From the NCBI GenBank assembly GCA_001013295.1, contig LAZY01000015.1, positions 1 through 64,000 on the forward strand: 64,000 nucleotides of DNA. The letters run 5' to 3'. The translations under genes were made by a program, and so were the position numbers. The DNA is from Chryseobacterium indologenes (GTDB lineage Bacteria; Bacteroidota; Bacteroidia; Flavobacteriales; Weeksellaceae). Of this stretch, positions 25,237 to 35,700 are shown piece after piece. Numbering within the stretch: position 1 is the stretch's first letter; the number at the start of each line of letters is the position of its first letter. The notes under the pieces were generated by a model. The model did no database searches. It was not told where the DNA came from and worked only from the letters and a program-made list of their open reading frames with translations.

Positions 25237-25674
25237 ATGAACAACGCACAGCAAGACTTTGAAAAATTATTCAGAACGGAATTAGAATCTGTAAAGTTTG
25301 AAATTCCGGAAGATCAGAAAACAATCCTTTCTCCTGTATGGCTGAAACTATTGGAAGTAAATTCATTGGCAGAACTTAATATTGATGTTGCAACACATGC
25401 TCAGTTATCTGCTATGCTATTATCCGGGAATATTGACTTCAATTTATTCAATGCTTCATTCCTGTTCAATTCTTTATCGCAAACTGCACCTGCAAAACTT
25501 GGAGTTTCATTGAGTAATTACAGCTTTTATATTGCTCAATCTCAAGAATTATCAAACAAATGGAATGAGATTGTTTCACCGATTAGAAATAAACTGATCA
25601 ATAAAATGCAAACACAGGCAGCTTTGCAGGTGAATCACAACGGTAAAAATGTTATTCCAGTAAAAGGCCGATAA
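25237..25674 (+). CDS. Hypothetical protein
   Basis: The ATG at 25237 gives 145 residues; an earlier in-frame ATG at 25201 lies inside the palindrome and is rejected. Helical protein (VWLKLLEVNSLAELNIDVAT) with no recognised domain. First gene of the third late block. Confidence 0.6.
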   Translation: MNNAQQDFEKLFRTELESVKFEIPEDQKTILSPVWLKLLEVNSLAELNIDVATHAQLSAMLLSGNIDFNLFNASFLFNSLSQTAPAKLGVSLSNYSFYIAQSQELSNKWNEIVSPIRNKLINKMQTQAALQVNHNGKNVIPVKGR

Positions 25675-25675
25675 T

Positions 25676-25828
25676 ATGAAAAGGAAAGAAGAAAAAGAGC
25701 CAGAATCACCTTCAGACAAATTGGAAAGGGAAAAGAAGATCCAGGCAGGAGCCGGGTTCTTTGTTCTGCTTATAATCGCAATTGTTTGGTATGCATTCGG
25801 AGTAATAACAGCAAATTGGTGGAAATGA
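25676..25828 (+). CDS. Small membrane protein (50 aa)
   Basis: ATG 25676, TGA 25826-25828. Charged N-terminal half (KRKEEKEPESPSDKLEREKK) then one transmembrane helix (FFVLLIIAIVWYAFGVI). The stop overlaps the next start (ATGA). Unknown function. Confidence 0.5.
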   Translation: MKRKEEKEPESPSDKLEREKKIQAGAGFFVLLIIAIVWYAFGVITANWWK

Positions 25829-25977
25829 GTTTGATTCAAGTTTGTAACGAAAAAGAATGTGATAATAAGCCGGTTTTGAATGTAACGGTTGGAAGTCATA
25901 AACATGATTTCTGTTGTCAAAAAGGGTTTAAAAAATCACTGGAAGAATTCACAAAGTTTTTAGGAAAGAAAAAATGA
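25825..25977 (+). CDS. Small Cys/His-rich protein (50 aa)
   Basis: ATG 25825. Cys and His residues (VCNEKEC, SHKHDFCC) are spaced as possible zinc ligands. Overlaps both neighbours by four bases. First of three consecutive Cys-rich small proteins. Unknown function. Confidence 0.5.
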   Translation: MSLIQVCNEKECDNKPVLNVTVGSHKHDFCCQKGFKKSLEEFTKFLGKKK

Positions 25978-26231
25978 TGAAGATCATTCACATATTAAAA
26001 GGTTGGTTCCGGTCCTACTTCTATGCTTCAGAAAGAATTAAAACGCTTTCAGAAGAAAGGCTTGAAGTGTGCCGGGATTGTCCTTTTGCTGTGGAAAAAT
26101 CATTTTTAAAGTTTAGAGAAAATGAAGCAGTGGAAGAAAAAACGAAAGCCTGTAAACATTGTGGTTGTCCGATTATCGAAAAAAGTTTGGTTGAAGAAGA
26201 ATTTTGTCCGATGAACTTATGGAAGAAATAA
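25974..26231 (+). CDS. Small zinc-ribbon-like protein
   Basis: 85 residues with CRDC, CKHCGC and a later FCP, enough cysteines for one zinc ribbon. No specific family. The start overlaps the previous gene by four bases. Possibly a nucleic-acid or assembly factor. Confidence 0.55.
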   Translation: MMKIIHILKGWFRSYFYASERIKTLSEERLEVCRDCPFAVEKSFLKFRENEAVEEKTKACKHCGCPIIEKSLVEEEFCPMNLWKK

Positions 26232-26467
26232 AATGCAAAGGACTTCCGGTTATTTCTAACGAAATAATTCTTGTTGATCCTAAATATTTAGAGTTAAAAT
26301 GCAACGGAAAAACAATTTATTCTTCTGCAAAACTCGCAAATATTGCGAAGAACTCGATTAAAAGAAAAAGTAACAGGAGTAAGATTCCAAAACGTGCTTA
26401 TTACTGTGTAGAATGTCTAGGCTGGCATCTTACAAGCCATAAAACAAAACATAGAAAAGATGAATAA
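26219..26467 (+). CDS. Small hypothetical protein with Cys/His motif
   Basis: The ATG at 26219 gives 82 residues; the longer frame starts with TTG at 26204. Basic (KNSIKRKSNRSKIPKRAYY), then YYCVECLGWHLTSH, a short C-x2-C plus His pair seen in small phage proteins. Overlaps the previous gene by 13 bases and the next by 8. Unknown function. Confidence 0.5.
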   Translation: MEEIKCKGLPVISNEIILVDPKYLELKCNGKTIYSSAKLANIAKNSIKRKSNRSKIPKRAYYCVECLGWHLTSHKTKHRKDE

Positions 26468-26711
26468 ACCTTTCTACTCAAAACGGAGGCTCAAGAAAAT
26501 GGGGGTCGAAATTGAGAATAAAAAAAATGAAATTGAAGTAAACCTTATAAGCAATAGCGGGTCAATTCGTCAATCTCAAAACATTCTTAAAATGATCAAA
26601 GCATCTGATAAGCCAGTAAGAATAAATGTTGATAGTGTGGTTACTTCTGCAGCTGCAATAATCTGCCTACGTACGGATAAGTTAATAAATAAAATGTACG
26701 GATATGAATGA
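26460..26711 (+). CDS. Small hypothetical protein
   Basis: 83 residues, basic N-terminus, no recognised domain. Overlaps both neighbours by eight bases. Unknown function. Confidence 0.5.
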   Translation: MNKPFYSKRRLKKMGVEIENKKNEIEVNLISNSGSIRQSQNILKMIKASDKPVRINVDSVVTSAAAIICLRTDKLINKMYGYE

Positions 26712-27300
26712 ATTAAATCTTTATAAACTATTTGGTGACATTATTGCGAAAAGCAAAGTAATGAGGCGTTTTGTTACAGCTCCTTTTTATGGTGATGATT
26801 TGAATAAGAACAACCTGGGGGAACAACTGAATGATGTTTATAATGCAATCCAAGACGGCAAAAAATACCCTTTATGCTTAATGTTTCCGCCGGTAGAGTT
26901 CCCGGATTTTGAGAATAATTGGAGCCGTTTCAATTGCAAACTCTTTTTCCTTACACCCCCATATGATGATTCACACGGTACCGCAAACAGGAATCCTTTC
27001 AACAGTTTGAGCGAACATACAATCCAGCAAACCTGGAAAGATATGAATGTTTGTGCGAAAAGCTTTAAAAAAGCCCTGATTGAAATAGTTTATAAAAATA
27101 CACATAACGGATTACGATTGCCAGAATCAGCAGTTGTTATCCAAAGATTTACACAACAGGGCAATGACGGGGTTGCAGGTGTTTCTTTAACCTTTGATAT
27201 TGATCTTATGATTGATTGTGAAATGGAGGATTATAATGAATCTGAAATTAACTCATTCCAAATTGATAAAACCGAATTACACCCACATCATGAGCATTAA
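26704..27300 (+). CDS. Hypothetical structural-region protein
   Basis: 198 residues with alternating strands and aromatic-rich loops (FNCKLFFLTPPYDDSHG). Size and location between terminase and tail genes would suit a tail terminator or completion protein, but no motif proves it. Overlaps the next gene by 11 bases. Confidence 0.6.
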   Translation: MNELNLYKLFGDIIAKSKVMRRFVTAPFYGDDLNKNNLGEQLNDVYNAIQDGKKYPLCLMFPPVEFPDFENNWSRFNCKLFFLTPPYDDSHGTANRNPFNSLSEHTIQQTWKDMNVCAKSFKKALIEIVYKNTHNGLRLPESAVVIQRFTQQGNDGVAGVSLTFDIDLMIDCEMEDYNESEINSFQIDKTELHPHHEH

Positions 27301-27559
27301 AAACATAGCAAAGCAAATTCCGGATAAAGTAAGAAGTGAAATTTTATTAACGGAGAAAGATATTATTGAAAAGGCGGTTCCGGTATGGGATAATGCAAAT
27401 ATGCAAACGCTTTTGAAAATATGGCACACTTTCATTGAACCACATAAAGAGTTAGTGCAATGCCCTATCTGTATAGGGAATATTCTCACAAACTTTAGAC
27501 AAATGAAAGGAGCGTTGATTGAACTTGAAAACGATTATCAGAAATTGAAAAGTTTATGA
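27290..27559 (+). CDS. Small hypothetical protein
   Basis: The ATG at 27290 gives 89 residues. Contains VQCPICIGNILTNFR, a C-x2-C that may bind metal only with a partner. Overlaps both neighbours. No family recognised. Confidence 0.5.
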   Translation: MSIKNIAKQIPDKVRSEILLTEKDIIEKAVPVWDNANMQTLLKIWHTFIEPHKELVQCPICIGNILTNFRQMKGALIELENDYQKLKSL

Positions 27560-28047
27560 CAAGCGATCTTGAACAGGTTTCCAAAATATTGAATAAAGGT
27601 ATCATCAATGAATTACACCTTCAGGGACATTTATTGCTTGATGAATTGGAATCAACAATCCGGGCAAATGTAAAAATCAGGAACCAAAAGAACATTACAA
27701 TTCTGGAAGGTGCAGCTGTTTCATATATTCAGAAAATGGAATTCGGGGTTCGCCCTACCGAATTAGGAAGCAGGGAAACGCATTTAAAAGCCTTAATTAG
27801 TTTTTATAGCCGTTTAGGTTTCGATACAAAAATGGCAATCATACGGGCTAAAAGATTGCTTCCACACCACTTTGCAGAAGGTGTTCCAACTGAATTTTCA
27901 AAAACTCACTCAAAAACAGGAGAAAGAAAAGGATTTATTCAGGCAACATGGAAGAAAAAAGAAAGCCAGGTTGATGCAGTAATGAACAACGGGATGGATG
28001 CCATGTTTCTAAATGAATTTAACGTACAAAAATCTGAAATAATTTAG
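27556..28047 (+). CDS. Putative tail completion-type protein
   Basis: 163 residues. A helical start (LHLQGHLLLDELESTIRANV) followed by a strand-loop-basic region resembles HK97 gp10-like tail completion proteins in size and layout, but the match is weak. Precedes the large tail protein genes by one base. Confidence 0.5.
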   Translation: MTSDLEQVSKILNKGIINELHLQGHLLLDELESTIRANVKIRNQKNITILEGAAVSYIQKMEFGVRPTELGSRETHLKALISFYSRLGFDTKMAIIRAKRLLPHHFAEGVPTEFSKTHSKTGERKGFIQATWKKKESQVDAVMNNGMDAMFLNEFNVQKSEII

Positions 28048-28048
28048 T

Positions 28049-29776
28049 ATGCCTATTACAGCAATAACATATCAGCCAAATATCTATTCACTCAATGCTG
28101 CTTATACACCTGTTATATTCCGGTGTAAAGCTAAACTCCCAAATGCAACCGCTCAAAATTATATTTGTCCGGTTGTGTATTGTGATGTTTATGTTGAGGG
28201 TATTTATTACAAATCGCTTTCCCGTTCCCAATATATTGCGAATGATGGAACTGCACCAGAATACGAATTTGATATTCAGGATGCCATTCAGGAATTAATG
28301 GATTACAATCTTCCTAAAATCAACGGGAATTTAATTGAAAAATTTACCAATACTATTAAAAAGGTATTTGTTAAGTTCAGAAATTCTTTCACAGATTCAG
28401 ACGGATTCAATAAATCAGAACAACAAAAGCCGGTACAAGGTACATCTTCAACACCTCCAACAGCTGGGGCCGGAACTATTTCGAATGAAATATACATTCT
28501 AAACTCCGTTATCCAGCACGAAGAAAATCAAAACCTTGATCAGCTTCTGGAATCATATAAAACAGGAACATGGGGCAACGCTTATCCTTTGACAAAAAGA
28601 CCTGAAGAATTTAAGATCTGCAAAAATGATAGTTCCCACTTTCCCATAGTTTCAGCAATTAAACCCAAAAACCTATGTATTAAGGCTAAAATGATAAATG
28701 GTGAAGTAGTTGAAATTTGTAATGAAATACTAGAAGACTGCCCTATTCTTTCCAATATCCAGTATTCGATTACAAAAGATGTTGCAAACAATAGCCAGAT
28801 TATTCATTTCACCTGGGCGAATCCGGCGAATATGCTTACTCCACCATATGAGATAAAAATTTATAAACGATTACATGGATCAAATGATCCCTGGTCAACT
28901 ATTCAATTTACTGCGTACCCTAATCCGATAACGGCGTGGGATGTACCTACTCCATTCGGATATTATGATTTCATTTTTGAAGTAATAGGAAGATGTAACG
29001 CTTTACAGTTTGGGCAACTTCCTGTTATTGAAAATGTAGGAACAGAAAAATATAGCCCGCCTACAATTTCCCTTCGTTGGTTAGATAATCAGGGTACAGA
29101 AGAAAGAATCTGTTCACAAAACAACTGTAGTGCTGTGATTGAAGTATTGGCTGCCGATCCTGATAATGATATTACTAATATCAAAATTTTAAAGAGTACA
29201 GACAGCGGGGCAACATGGAATGTGTTGATACCAAATCTAACCGGGAACACTTTTACAGATACTCTTGATTCAGTTGGTGTGAAAAAATACAAAGCAATTG
29301 TAACAGATGCTCAATCATTAACAGCTGAATCAAACATCATGAGTTATAAGGGTAATAGCATGGTGAAAATTGATCATTATCCGGATGTTTATATTACAAT
29401 CTACAAACCGGATTCAGGAAGCCATTTCATAGGCCAATCTAAATTTTACGGGCTTCAAGCTAGTACAGTTGACGGGTCAAATATTACTAAGGTAACCATG
29501 TTTTGGAGGTTTAGGGCAATTGGTGAGAATATTTGGAGAGAAGCAACAGAAACTCATGTTGTTTCAAGTCCAAGCCCTTCAATATCATTAAACAGACAAT
29601 TTGTTTACGGATTCAGAGACGATTCAAAATATATAGGAACAAGAGACTGGAACGGGGCGGATAATGCATTTATTGAATTTAAGATATTCACATCATCTGG
29701 TGAAATGAAAACTTTCAATCTATATAATTGCGGGTTCCCATGGTATTCAGACTATAACCAAGCAATCACACTTTAA
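28049..29776 (+). CDS. Large tail protein with FN3/Ig-like domains
   Basis: 575 residues. The N-terminal part resembles a virion beta-domain. The middle (SPPTISLRWLDNQGTEE and SAVIEVLAADPDNDITNIK) reads as Ig/FN3-like repeats with the VLAADPDNDIT signature common in surface and tail proteins. By size and place it is probably a distal tail or adhesin-type component. Begins a run of three tail genes before the tape measure. Confidence 0.6.
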   Translation: MPITAITYQPNIYSLNAAYTPVIFRCKAKLPNATAQNYICPVVYCDVYVEGIYYKSLSRSQYIANDGTAPEYEFDIQDAIQELMDYNLPKINGNLIEKFTNTIKKVFVKFRNSFTDSDGFNKSEQQKPVQGTSSTPPTAGAGTISNEIYILNSVIQHEENQNLDQLLESYKTGTWGNAYPLTKRPEEFKICKNDSSHFPIVSAIKPKNLCIKAKMINGEVVEICNEILEDCPILSNIQYSITKDVANNSQIIHFTWANPANMLTPPYEIKIYKRLHGSNDPWSTIQFTAYPNPITAWDVPTPFGYYDFIFEVIGRCNALQFGQLPVIENVGTEKYSPPTISLRWLDNQGTEERICSQNNCSAVIEVLAADPDNDITNIKILKSTDSGATWNVLIPNLTGNTFTDTLDSVGVKKYKAIVTDAQSLTAESNIMSYKGNSMVKIDHYPDVYITIYKPDSGSHFIGQSKFYGLQASTVDGSNITKVTMFWRFRAIGENIWREATETHVVSSPSPSISLNRQFVYGFRDDSKYIGTRDWNGADNAFIEFKIFTSSGEMKTFNLYNCGFPWYSDYNQAITL

Positions 29777-29786
29777 TAAATAAGTC

Positions 29787-30380
29787 ATGGCAGGAATAGA
29801 ATATAATATTTATTACATACCGGAAGGACTTCCAAATTTGAAAACACATTTTCCAACAATAAATTTTGATAAGGTTGCAGAATGGAATGTTTACGTAACA
29901 GATTCTAACGGAAATGTTGTAGCTACTACCAGACAAAACAAGATCGGTTGCTGCTGCGTAGATGATAAGGAACGAATTCATTTTATCAATTCTTTGGGTG
30001 AGATTGATTCTATCAACTTTATTCGTGTAATTGAAGAAACAGAATCAAAATCTGATTCATGGCAAAAGGCTCAGAAATTCCCATTGAATCGAACAAAGGG
30101 CGGGAATTACAGGAAAAACATTAAATCAAATGAATCCTACGAAGCCGAAACAAGGTGTTACGGTGAAACAGAGCAATACTGGATTAAAGAATTGCTTGAT
30201 GCTCCGAAAGCCTGGATTGAAACAAATTTACCTAACGGGTTTCAGGAAAGTATTGAAAAGGCGTTTATTCCTATTCAGATTACTGATGCCAAGCTTCCGA
30301 CAAGAAAGAACACACAACGATACGAATACATCGTTAAAATTAAATTTTCAATGAGTAATGAAAACCAAACTTTAAGATAA
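29787..30380 (+). CDS. Hypothetical tail-region protein
   Basis: 197 residues, beta-rich N-terminus, with IGCCCVDD (three adjacent Cys). No family recognised. The stop overlaps the start of the 789-residue gene (ATAATG), so the two are coupled. Confidence 0.6.
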   Translation: MAGIEYNIYYIPEGLPNLKTHFPTINFDKVAEWNVYVTDSNGNVVATTRQNKIGCCCVDDKERIHFINSLGEIDSINFIRVIEETESKSDSWQKAQKFPLNRTKGGNYRKNIKSNESYEAETRCYGETEQYWIKELLDAPKAWIETNLPNGFQESIEKAFIPIQITDAKLPTRKNTQRYEYIVKIKFSMSNENQTLR

Positions 30381-32749
30381 TGCCAAAGGATAGCTTAAAA
30401 ATGTTTATGAATAATGAGGAATTGGATATTGATGTAAATGCTGAATTTCCTATTTCTTTTGATTATCAGCTTGAAGATGTTGAAAATTTTCAGGCTAAAA
30501 AAAGCAGTGAATCAACCGGAATAAAAATTCCGGCAACACTGAACAATCAGAGAATATTAAATACACTCAACAATACTTCTGTTGAAGATCTTACTGCAAA
30601 CGGTTTCTTTAAAGGAAGTCGCAAATTAGTTGTTGAAGCAAATGGTGATGAAATATTCATTGGAAAAGCTATTCCTTACAAGTCTTATGATACAGGAGGG
30701 AAACCGACTGCCTTTGAAATTGATGCTTTCGGAAATAATGGTGATTGGATTATTGACATGAAAGAATTAACCCTGTATGAAATTTTAATGAAGCTTGAAT
30801 TGACATTTGATGTGAACACAATTATTAATTCATGGTTATTCGACGGCATGAATGAAAACCTTCCTTATGTATTTGCCCCTGTAAAATATGGTGATCCTTT
30901 GGACCTGGATGCGGGAAATGATATGAACTATCATATAAAAAATTTTAGGCCCCACATTTCAAGTTATTTTATCATTTATTGGGCTTTTAGAATGTTTGGA
31001 TATAATATAAAAAGTAATTTTTTAGATACTCCGTTTTATCGCAGGCAGGTATTATTATGGACTTTCGGAAGTTTCCTAACATCTGAAGGAACGAAGTATG
31101 CAATACATCAATTTTTAGCAAAAAGCGATGCTGAAAAACGATTTGATGGTGATATGGATGGTTTTGTTGATCTTAATGTTTTAGATTCACTCGCTTCATG
31201 TTTTGATAATAATAATACTATTGTCGGTGGAGATTACACGGGTAATACTGATCATGGCGGTGGTGAAAATCTGATCTGGAAATACAACACACCTCATTAC
31301 GGGCCTCTTGAAGCAACTTTTTCAATAACAATATCCTATGACTATAAAATTGATTTTTCTTCAATTGTAGAGTTAAATATTTTCTGGTATAAGAACGGAA
31401 ATCAAGTGCAGCAAAATCAAATATTTGATCATGAAGCACCAACAGCGGGATCAACTTCAGGAGCTGATATGCCAACGATATTTTTTTCAACATCTGTCAA
31501 TCCAAATGATGTAATTACTTGCAAGATTAAATTAAGAATAAAAGAAACAAAAACAGCAACAGTTGCAAGATGTGTTCTGAAGGTTGAGGAATATACTATT
31601 ACTGATTTTAAAATTCCGGTTGGTGGTAATGTAACATTTGATTCTTATCTTCCATTACAAAAGATCAAATTTTTAGATTTTCTGAAAGGTGAAGTTGATT
31701 TATTTAATCTTTCTTTTCAGACTGATCCGGTTAATAAGATTATATTAATCGAACCAACTCATGAATATTCTGAAACACACGATCTTTCACAGAAGAAACC
31801 GGGATATTTTAACGGGAATTATATTGACTGGACCGACAAACAGGATTTATCAAAAGAAAGTACAAATATACTATATCGGGATAATGCCAGGGAGTTTGTA
31901 TTCAAATTTAAAGATGATTCAAATGATGGAGCTTTGAAGGTTGTACAAGACCGTTATAAAATTATCCTTGCAAGTGGCAAATATGTATTCCCTGAAAGAT
32001 TTAAGGCTGAAAAAAAAGAGTTTGAGAACAGGTTCTATTCCCCAACAATGCATTATAATGTTGATGAATTTGCTAATGTTACCGGACAAACACCTCAAAT
32101 GATTTGTTTAGTTCCGGAAAACATATCAAATACTTCCAGTTCAGAATCTCAAAACACTTTTACACCTAAAAAAGCATATTATAAAGGTTTGATTACCGGT
32201 GTAGGTGGTTGGAGAATGAAGGATAATGAGGGGAATATTACGACGTACAACAATTATCCTTACTTGTTTGCTGTAAATTATAAAGATGGTGGTGAAAATG
32301 ATCCAATACTTTCTTATAGTGATGAAAAAATAGGTCTTGGAGCGGGTGTTGTTGGTAGAGGATTAATAAAAAGATTCTTCTGGCAAAGGCTCGCAATCAT
32401 GAGCGATGGAAGGCAGCGATACACAAATATAAATCTCAATAACAAAGATATTGCAAATTGGTTTCACCAGGAGCGAATTGTTTTAAATGGAGAACTGTAT
32501 GAACTTATAAAAATTGACGGGTTTAAGGCTTTAACCGGCTTATCTACAAGCTGCATTCTCAGAAAGTGGGTTCCAATCACTGAAAGGGAAAAAGAAAATA
32601 CATATCCAAGCGAAAAGAGCATACTAACAAACGCCGTTGAAGTACTTGTTGAACCAATCAGTAATTCAGATAATACAGTAATTGATAAAGTATTTGATAC
32701 CCAATACAATCGCTTAATGTGTTTGTATACGGATATTCCACGAGGGTAA
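30380..32749 (+). CDS. Large tail protein (789 aa), putative tip/baseplate
   Basis: 789 residues, acidic, mostly beta with long loops. It has no recognised catalytic motif. A protein of this size next to the tape measure is normally part of the tail tip or baseplate. Ends just before late palindrome 4. Confidence 0.6.
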   Translation: MPKDSLKMFMNNEELDIDVNAEFPISFDYQLEDVENFQAKKSSESTGIKIPATLNNQRILNTLNNTSVEDLTANGFFKGSRKLVVEANGDEIFIGKAIPYKSYDTGGKPTAFEIDAFGNNGDWIIDMKELTLYEILMKLELTFDVNTIINSWLFDGMNENLPYVFAPVKYGDPLDLDAGNDMNYHIKNFRPHISSYFIIYWAFRMFGYNIKSNFLDTPFYRRQVLLWTFGSFLTSEGTKYAIHQFLAKSDAEKRFDGDMDGFVDLNVLDSLASCFDNNNTIVGGDYTGNTDHGGGENLIWKYNTPHYGPLEATFSITISYDYKIDFSSIVELNIFWYKNGNQVQQNQIFDHEAPTAGSTSGADMPTIFFSTSVNPNDVITCKIKLRIKETKTATVARCVLKVEEYTITDFKIPVGGNVTFDSYLPLQKIKFLDFLKGEVDLFNLSFQTDPVNKIILIEPTHEYSETHDLSQKKPGYFNGNYIDWTDKQDLSKESTNILYRDNAREFVFKFKDDSNDGALKVVQDRYKIILASGKYVFPERFKAEKKEFENRFYSPTMHYNVDEFANVTGQTPQMICLVPENISNTSSSESQNTFTPKKAYYKGLITGVGGWRMKDNEGNITTYNNYPYLFAVNYKDGGENDPILSYSDEKIGLGAGVVGRGLIKRFFWQRLAIMSDGRQRYTNINLNNKDIANWFHQERIVLNGELYELIKIDGFKALTGLSTSCILRKWVPITEREKENTYPSEKSILTNAVEVLVEPISNSDNTVIDKVFDTQYNRLMCLYTDIPRG

Positions 32750-32764
32750 AAATTTTAAAACAAA

Positions 32765-32785
32765 ATATAGTGTAATACACAATAT
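32765..32785 (+). promoter_or_regulatory. Late-operon palindrome 4
   Basis: Core GTGTAATACAC (32770-32780) with arms ATATA and AATAT. It is the only non-coding stretch between the tail genes and the tape measure and lies 12 bases before its start codon. No clear TAnnTTTG follows, so the transcript start here is uncertain. Confidence 0.7.
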
Positions 32786-32797
32786 ATAAAAATTATT

Positions 32798-35700
32798 ATG
32801 GCAAATATTACCAAAATATACGAAGTCAAGCTTCAGGGATCTGGTGTTCTTATTGATGAAATGAAGCAAGTAAATAAAGAATTTACCAGTGCTTCTGAAA
32901 AATGGAAACAGCTGAAAACTTTAATTTCATCTGGTGGATTGTCAACGGCTGAAACAGCAAAGTTTAAAGCGGAAATGGCAGCTGCTAAACTGGAAACAGA
33001 AAGACTAAGACAAGAACAGATTCGTTTAAAAAATGAAACTATTGCTTTAGGAAACGCCAACAAGCAAACGGCGGGTGATTCTGCCAAAAATAAGGATGGG
33101 ATCACGCAGGCTAAAATCGAAACTGAAAAGTTAAGGCAGGAAACAATCAAGCTTAAAAATGAAAGCCTGGCATTATCAAATGCTCAGAAACAACAAGCTG
33201 CAGAACAGAGGAAAGCAAAAGAGGAAACCAATCAATCAACCGATGCGTGGAAAAAATTACTTGCACAATTAAACAGTGCCAGGAATGCTGCTAAAACTGC
33301 AGGTGCAACGTTCGGTATTGATTCAAGTGAATTCAAAAGAGCTGCTGAAATTTCAAACGCCCTGGATGCGAAAGTGAAACAGATTGAATCCCGCCTCGGT
33401 CAATTTCAGAGAAACGTCGGTAATTATCCGGGAAACCAAATGTTACAGGGTTTAAATGAAAACACCCTTCAGGCGTTGATAAAATCCGGATTCGGAAGCA
33501 TAATTGCAAACCAGGTGAATCTTGCAAAGGAAAGGACAAAAGAACTTGATCAGCAATTTACACTCCTTAAAAATAAATTGAGTGCAGTCCGAACGAATGC
33601 AACCGGCGATCTTGATGCAATTCAGCGTGAGATAATGGAAAACAGAGTTGAGGCGCAAAGACTGAATACGGAAATCGGGAGAATTTCCACTGAATTCAGA
33701 AATGCTACTTCAATGGGTGCGAGAATGTCGCAAAACTTCCAGAATTTCTTTAAAAATTTAAGAGCTGAAATCACCACATTTTTACTTGGTTACCTTTCAT
33801 TTCAGACTGCAATGGCTAAAACACAGGAATTGATTCAGAATACCTATGAATTAGCCGATGGTGTTACATCTTTGGAAGTAGAACTTGGAAAGGCAGCAGG
33901 CGGGGCGCAAAAGCTTGTCGATGAATTAGCAAAATTAGATACCAGAACAAAACTTCCGGAACTCGTAAATATGGGAAACATAGCCATAAAAGCGGGCGTT
34001 GAAGAAAGTGATGTTGTTGGTGTGGTTTCTGCTGTTGATAAAATTAAAATTGCTTTTGGAAAAGATTTTGGAGAAGTTGAAAAAGGAACTGAAGATCTTG
34101 TAAAATTAATCAACGTTTTTGAAGGAGGTCGGGTAACAGAAGATCTTATGCTTAGAACCGGAAATGCCGTTCGTACTATTGCAAATGAATCGGTTGCATC
34201 CGTACCCTTTCTAAATGATTTTGCGAAGAGAATGGCAGGTTTAAAGGGTATTTCTGACATTGCTTTGCCGGCAGTTCTGGGAATGGCTTCCGGATTTGAA
34301 CAGTTCGGACAAAGTGCAGAAACAACTTCAACAGCTATCGTTCGTATTCTTCCAAAAATTGCTTCTGATGTTGATAAGTTTGCAAAGATTACAAAAATGT
34401 CAAGAGAAGAATTTTCAAAACTTCTTAATGAAAGCCCTGATCAGGCATTAATCAAAGTTGCAGAGGCGTTGACAAAGGATAAAAAGGGGCTTGAAGATTT
34501 AATTGCTTCTTTCCGTGATAGTGATCTTGCAGGAAAAGGCGGGGCCGGTATCACCAGCACAATCGGAGTTTTAGGAAAAAACGCAGATACGTTCCAGAAA
34601 AGTATTATGAGTGCGAAAAATGCATATGCTGATACTTCAAATATTACAGATGCCTTTGCAAAGAAAAACGAAAACTTATCTGCGAGCATGGATAAGTTGA
34701 AAAAAGGTTTTGTTGATGCTGCTAATAATCAAAATTTTCAAGCGTTTTTAAGAGGGTCTATTGCCTTAATAACCGCTTTAGGTGGTGCAATAGGTGCAAT
34801 TCCTTTATTTGCATGGTATACATTAGTTGGTTTACTAACCTTTGCTTATTACGAAAACATTAAAGCATTAGCAATTTCAATCGGGCAAACTGTTGTTTAT
34901 GCTGCCAGAACTGTTATTGGAAACGCTTTGATCACGGCATCTAATGTATTGTTAAGAGCCCAAACAATAGCTATTTATTTAGCTAATGCAGCATGGACCG
35001 TTTTAAATTCTACAATGCTTTACTTGGGAACAATTTTCCCGGCTTTAAGAACTGCCTGGATAAATTTAAACCTTACAATGTTGAATACCCCTATTGGATA
35101 TATTGTTGCGGGTATTGCTGCAATTGGGGCCTTGTTGGTTGCGATGAGTGCGACAACTGAAGAAGCATCTGAAGCCATTAGAAGAAACGGACAAGCTATA
35201 AAACAAACAGCTGCTGAAATGCGAGTTAATGCAGAAGTTACACGAAAAGCAACAGAAGCAACGGCGGATAGTATATCTAAATTTGAAACGCTTACCAGGA
35301 TTATCAAAGATAATAACATCAATCTAAATACCCGTAAAACGGCTTTACAAGAATTGATCAATCTTAATCCTCAATATCTTAATACACTTACTTTAGAAAA
35401 TATAAAAACTAAGGAAGGTACAGACTTATTAAGAAAATATAAGGATATGCTTTTAGATGTAGCCAAAGCAAAAGCATCACAACAGCTTCTGGACGATAAA
35501 CAGAAAAAAATCATTGAAAATGAGCTGAAGATTAGCGAGCTTAATGCAGATTTAAGTAAGAGATACGGTAAAAATGTTGGAGGATTTACCCAGGCTAAAA
35601 ATGCAATTACAGATGTTATTCGTGGATATGCAAGTGATTTAGGAATGGGTGATGGTGATATTGGTAAACAGATCATCAATTTAACAAATGAGAATAAAAA

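Noticed and set aside
33844..34260. 138-codon antisense frame within the tape measure gene
   Set aside because: Low-complexity Ser/Thr-rich mirror of a real coding region; no support.
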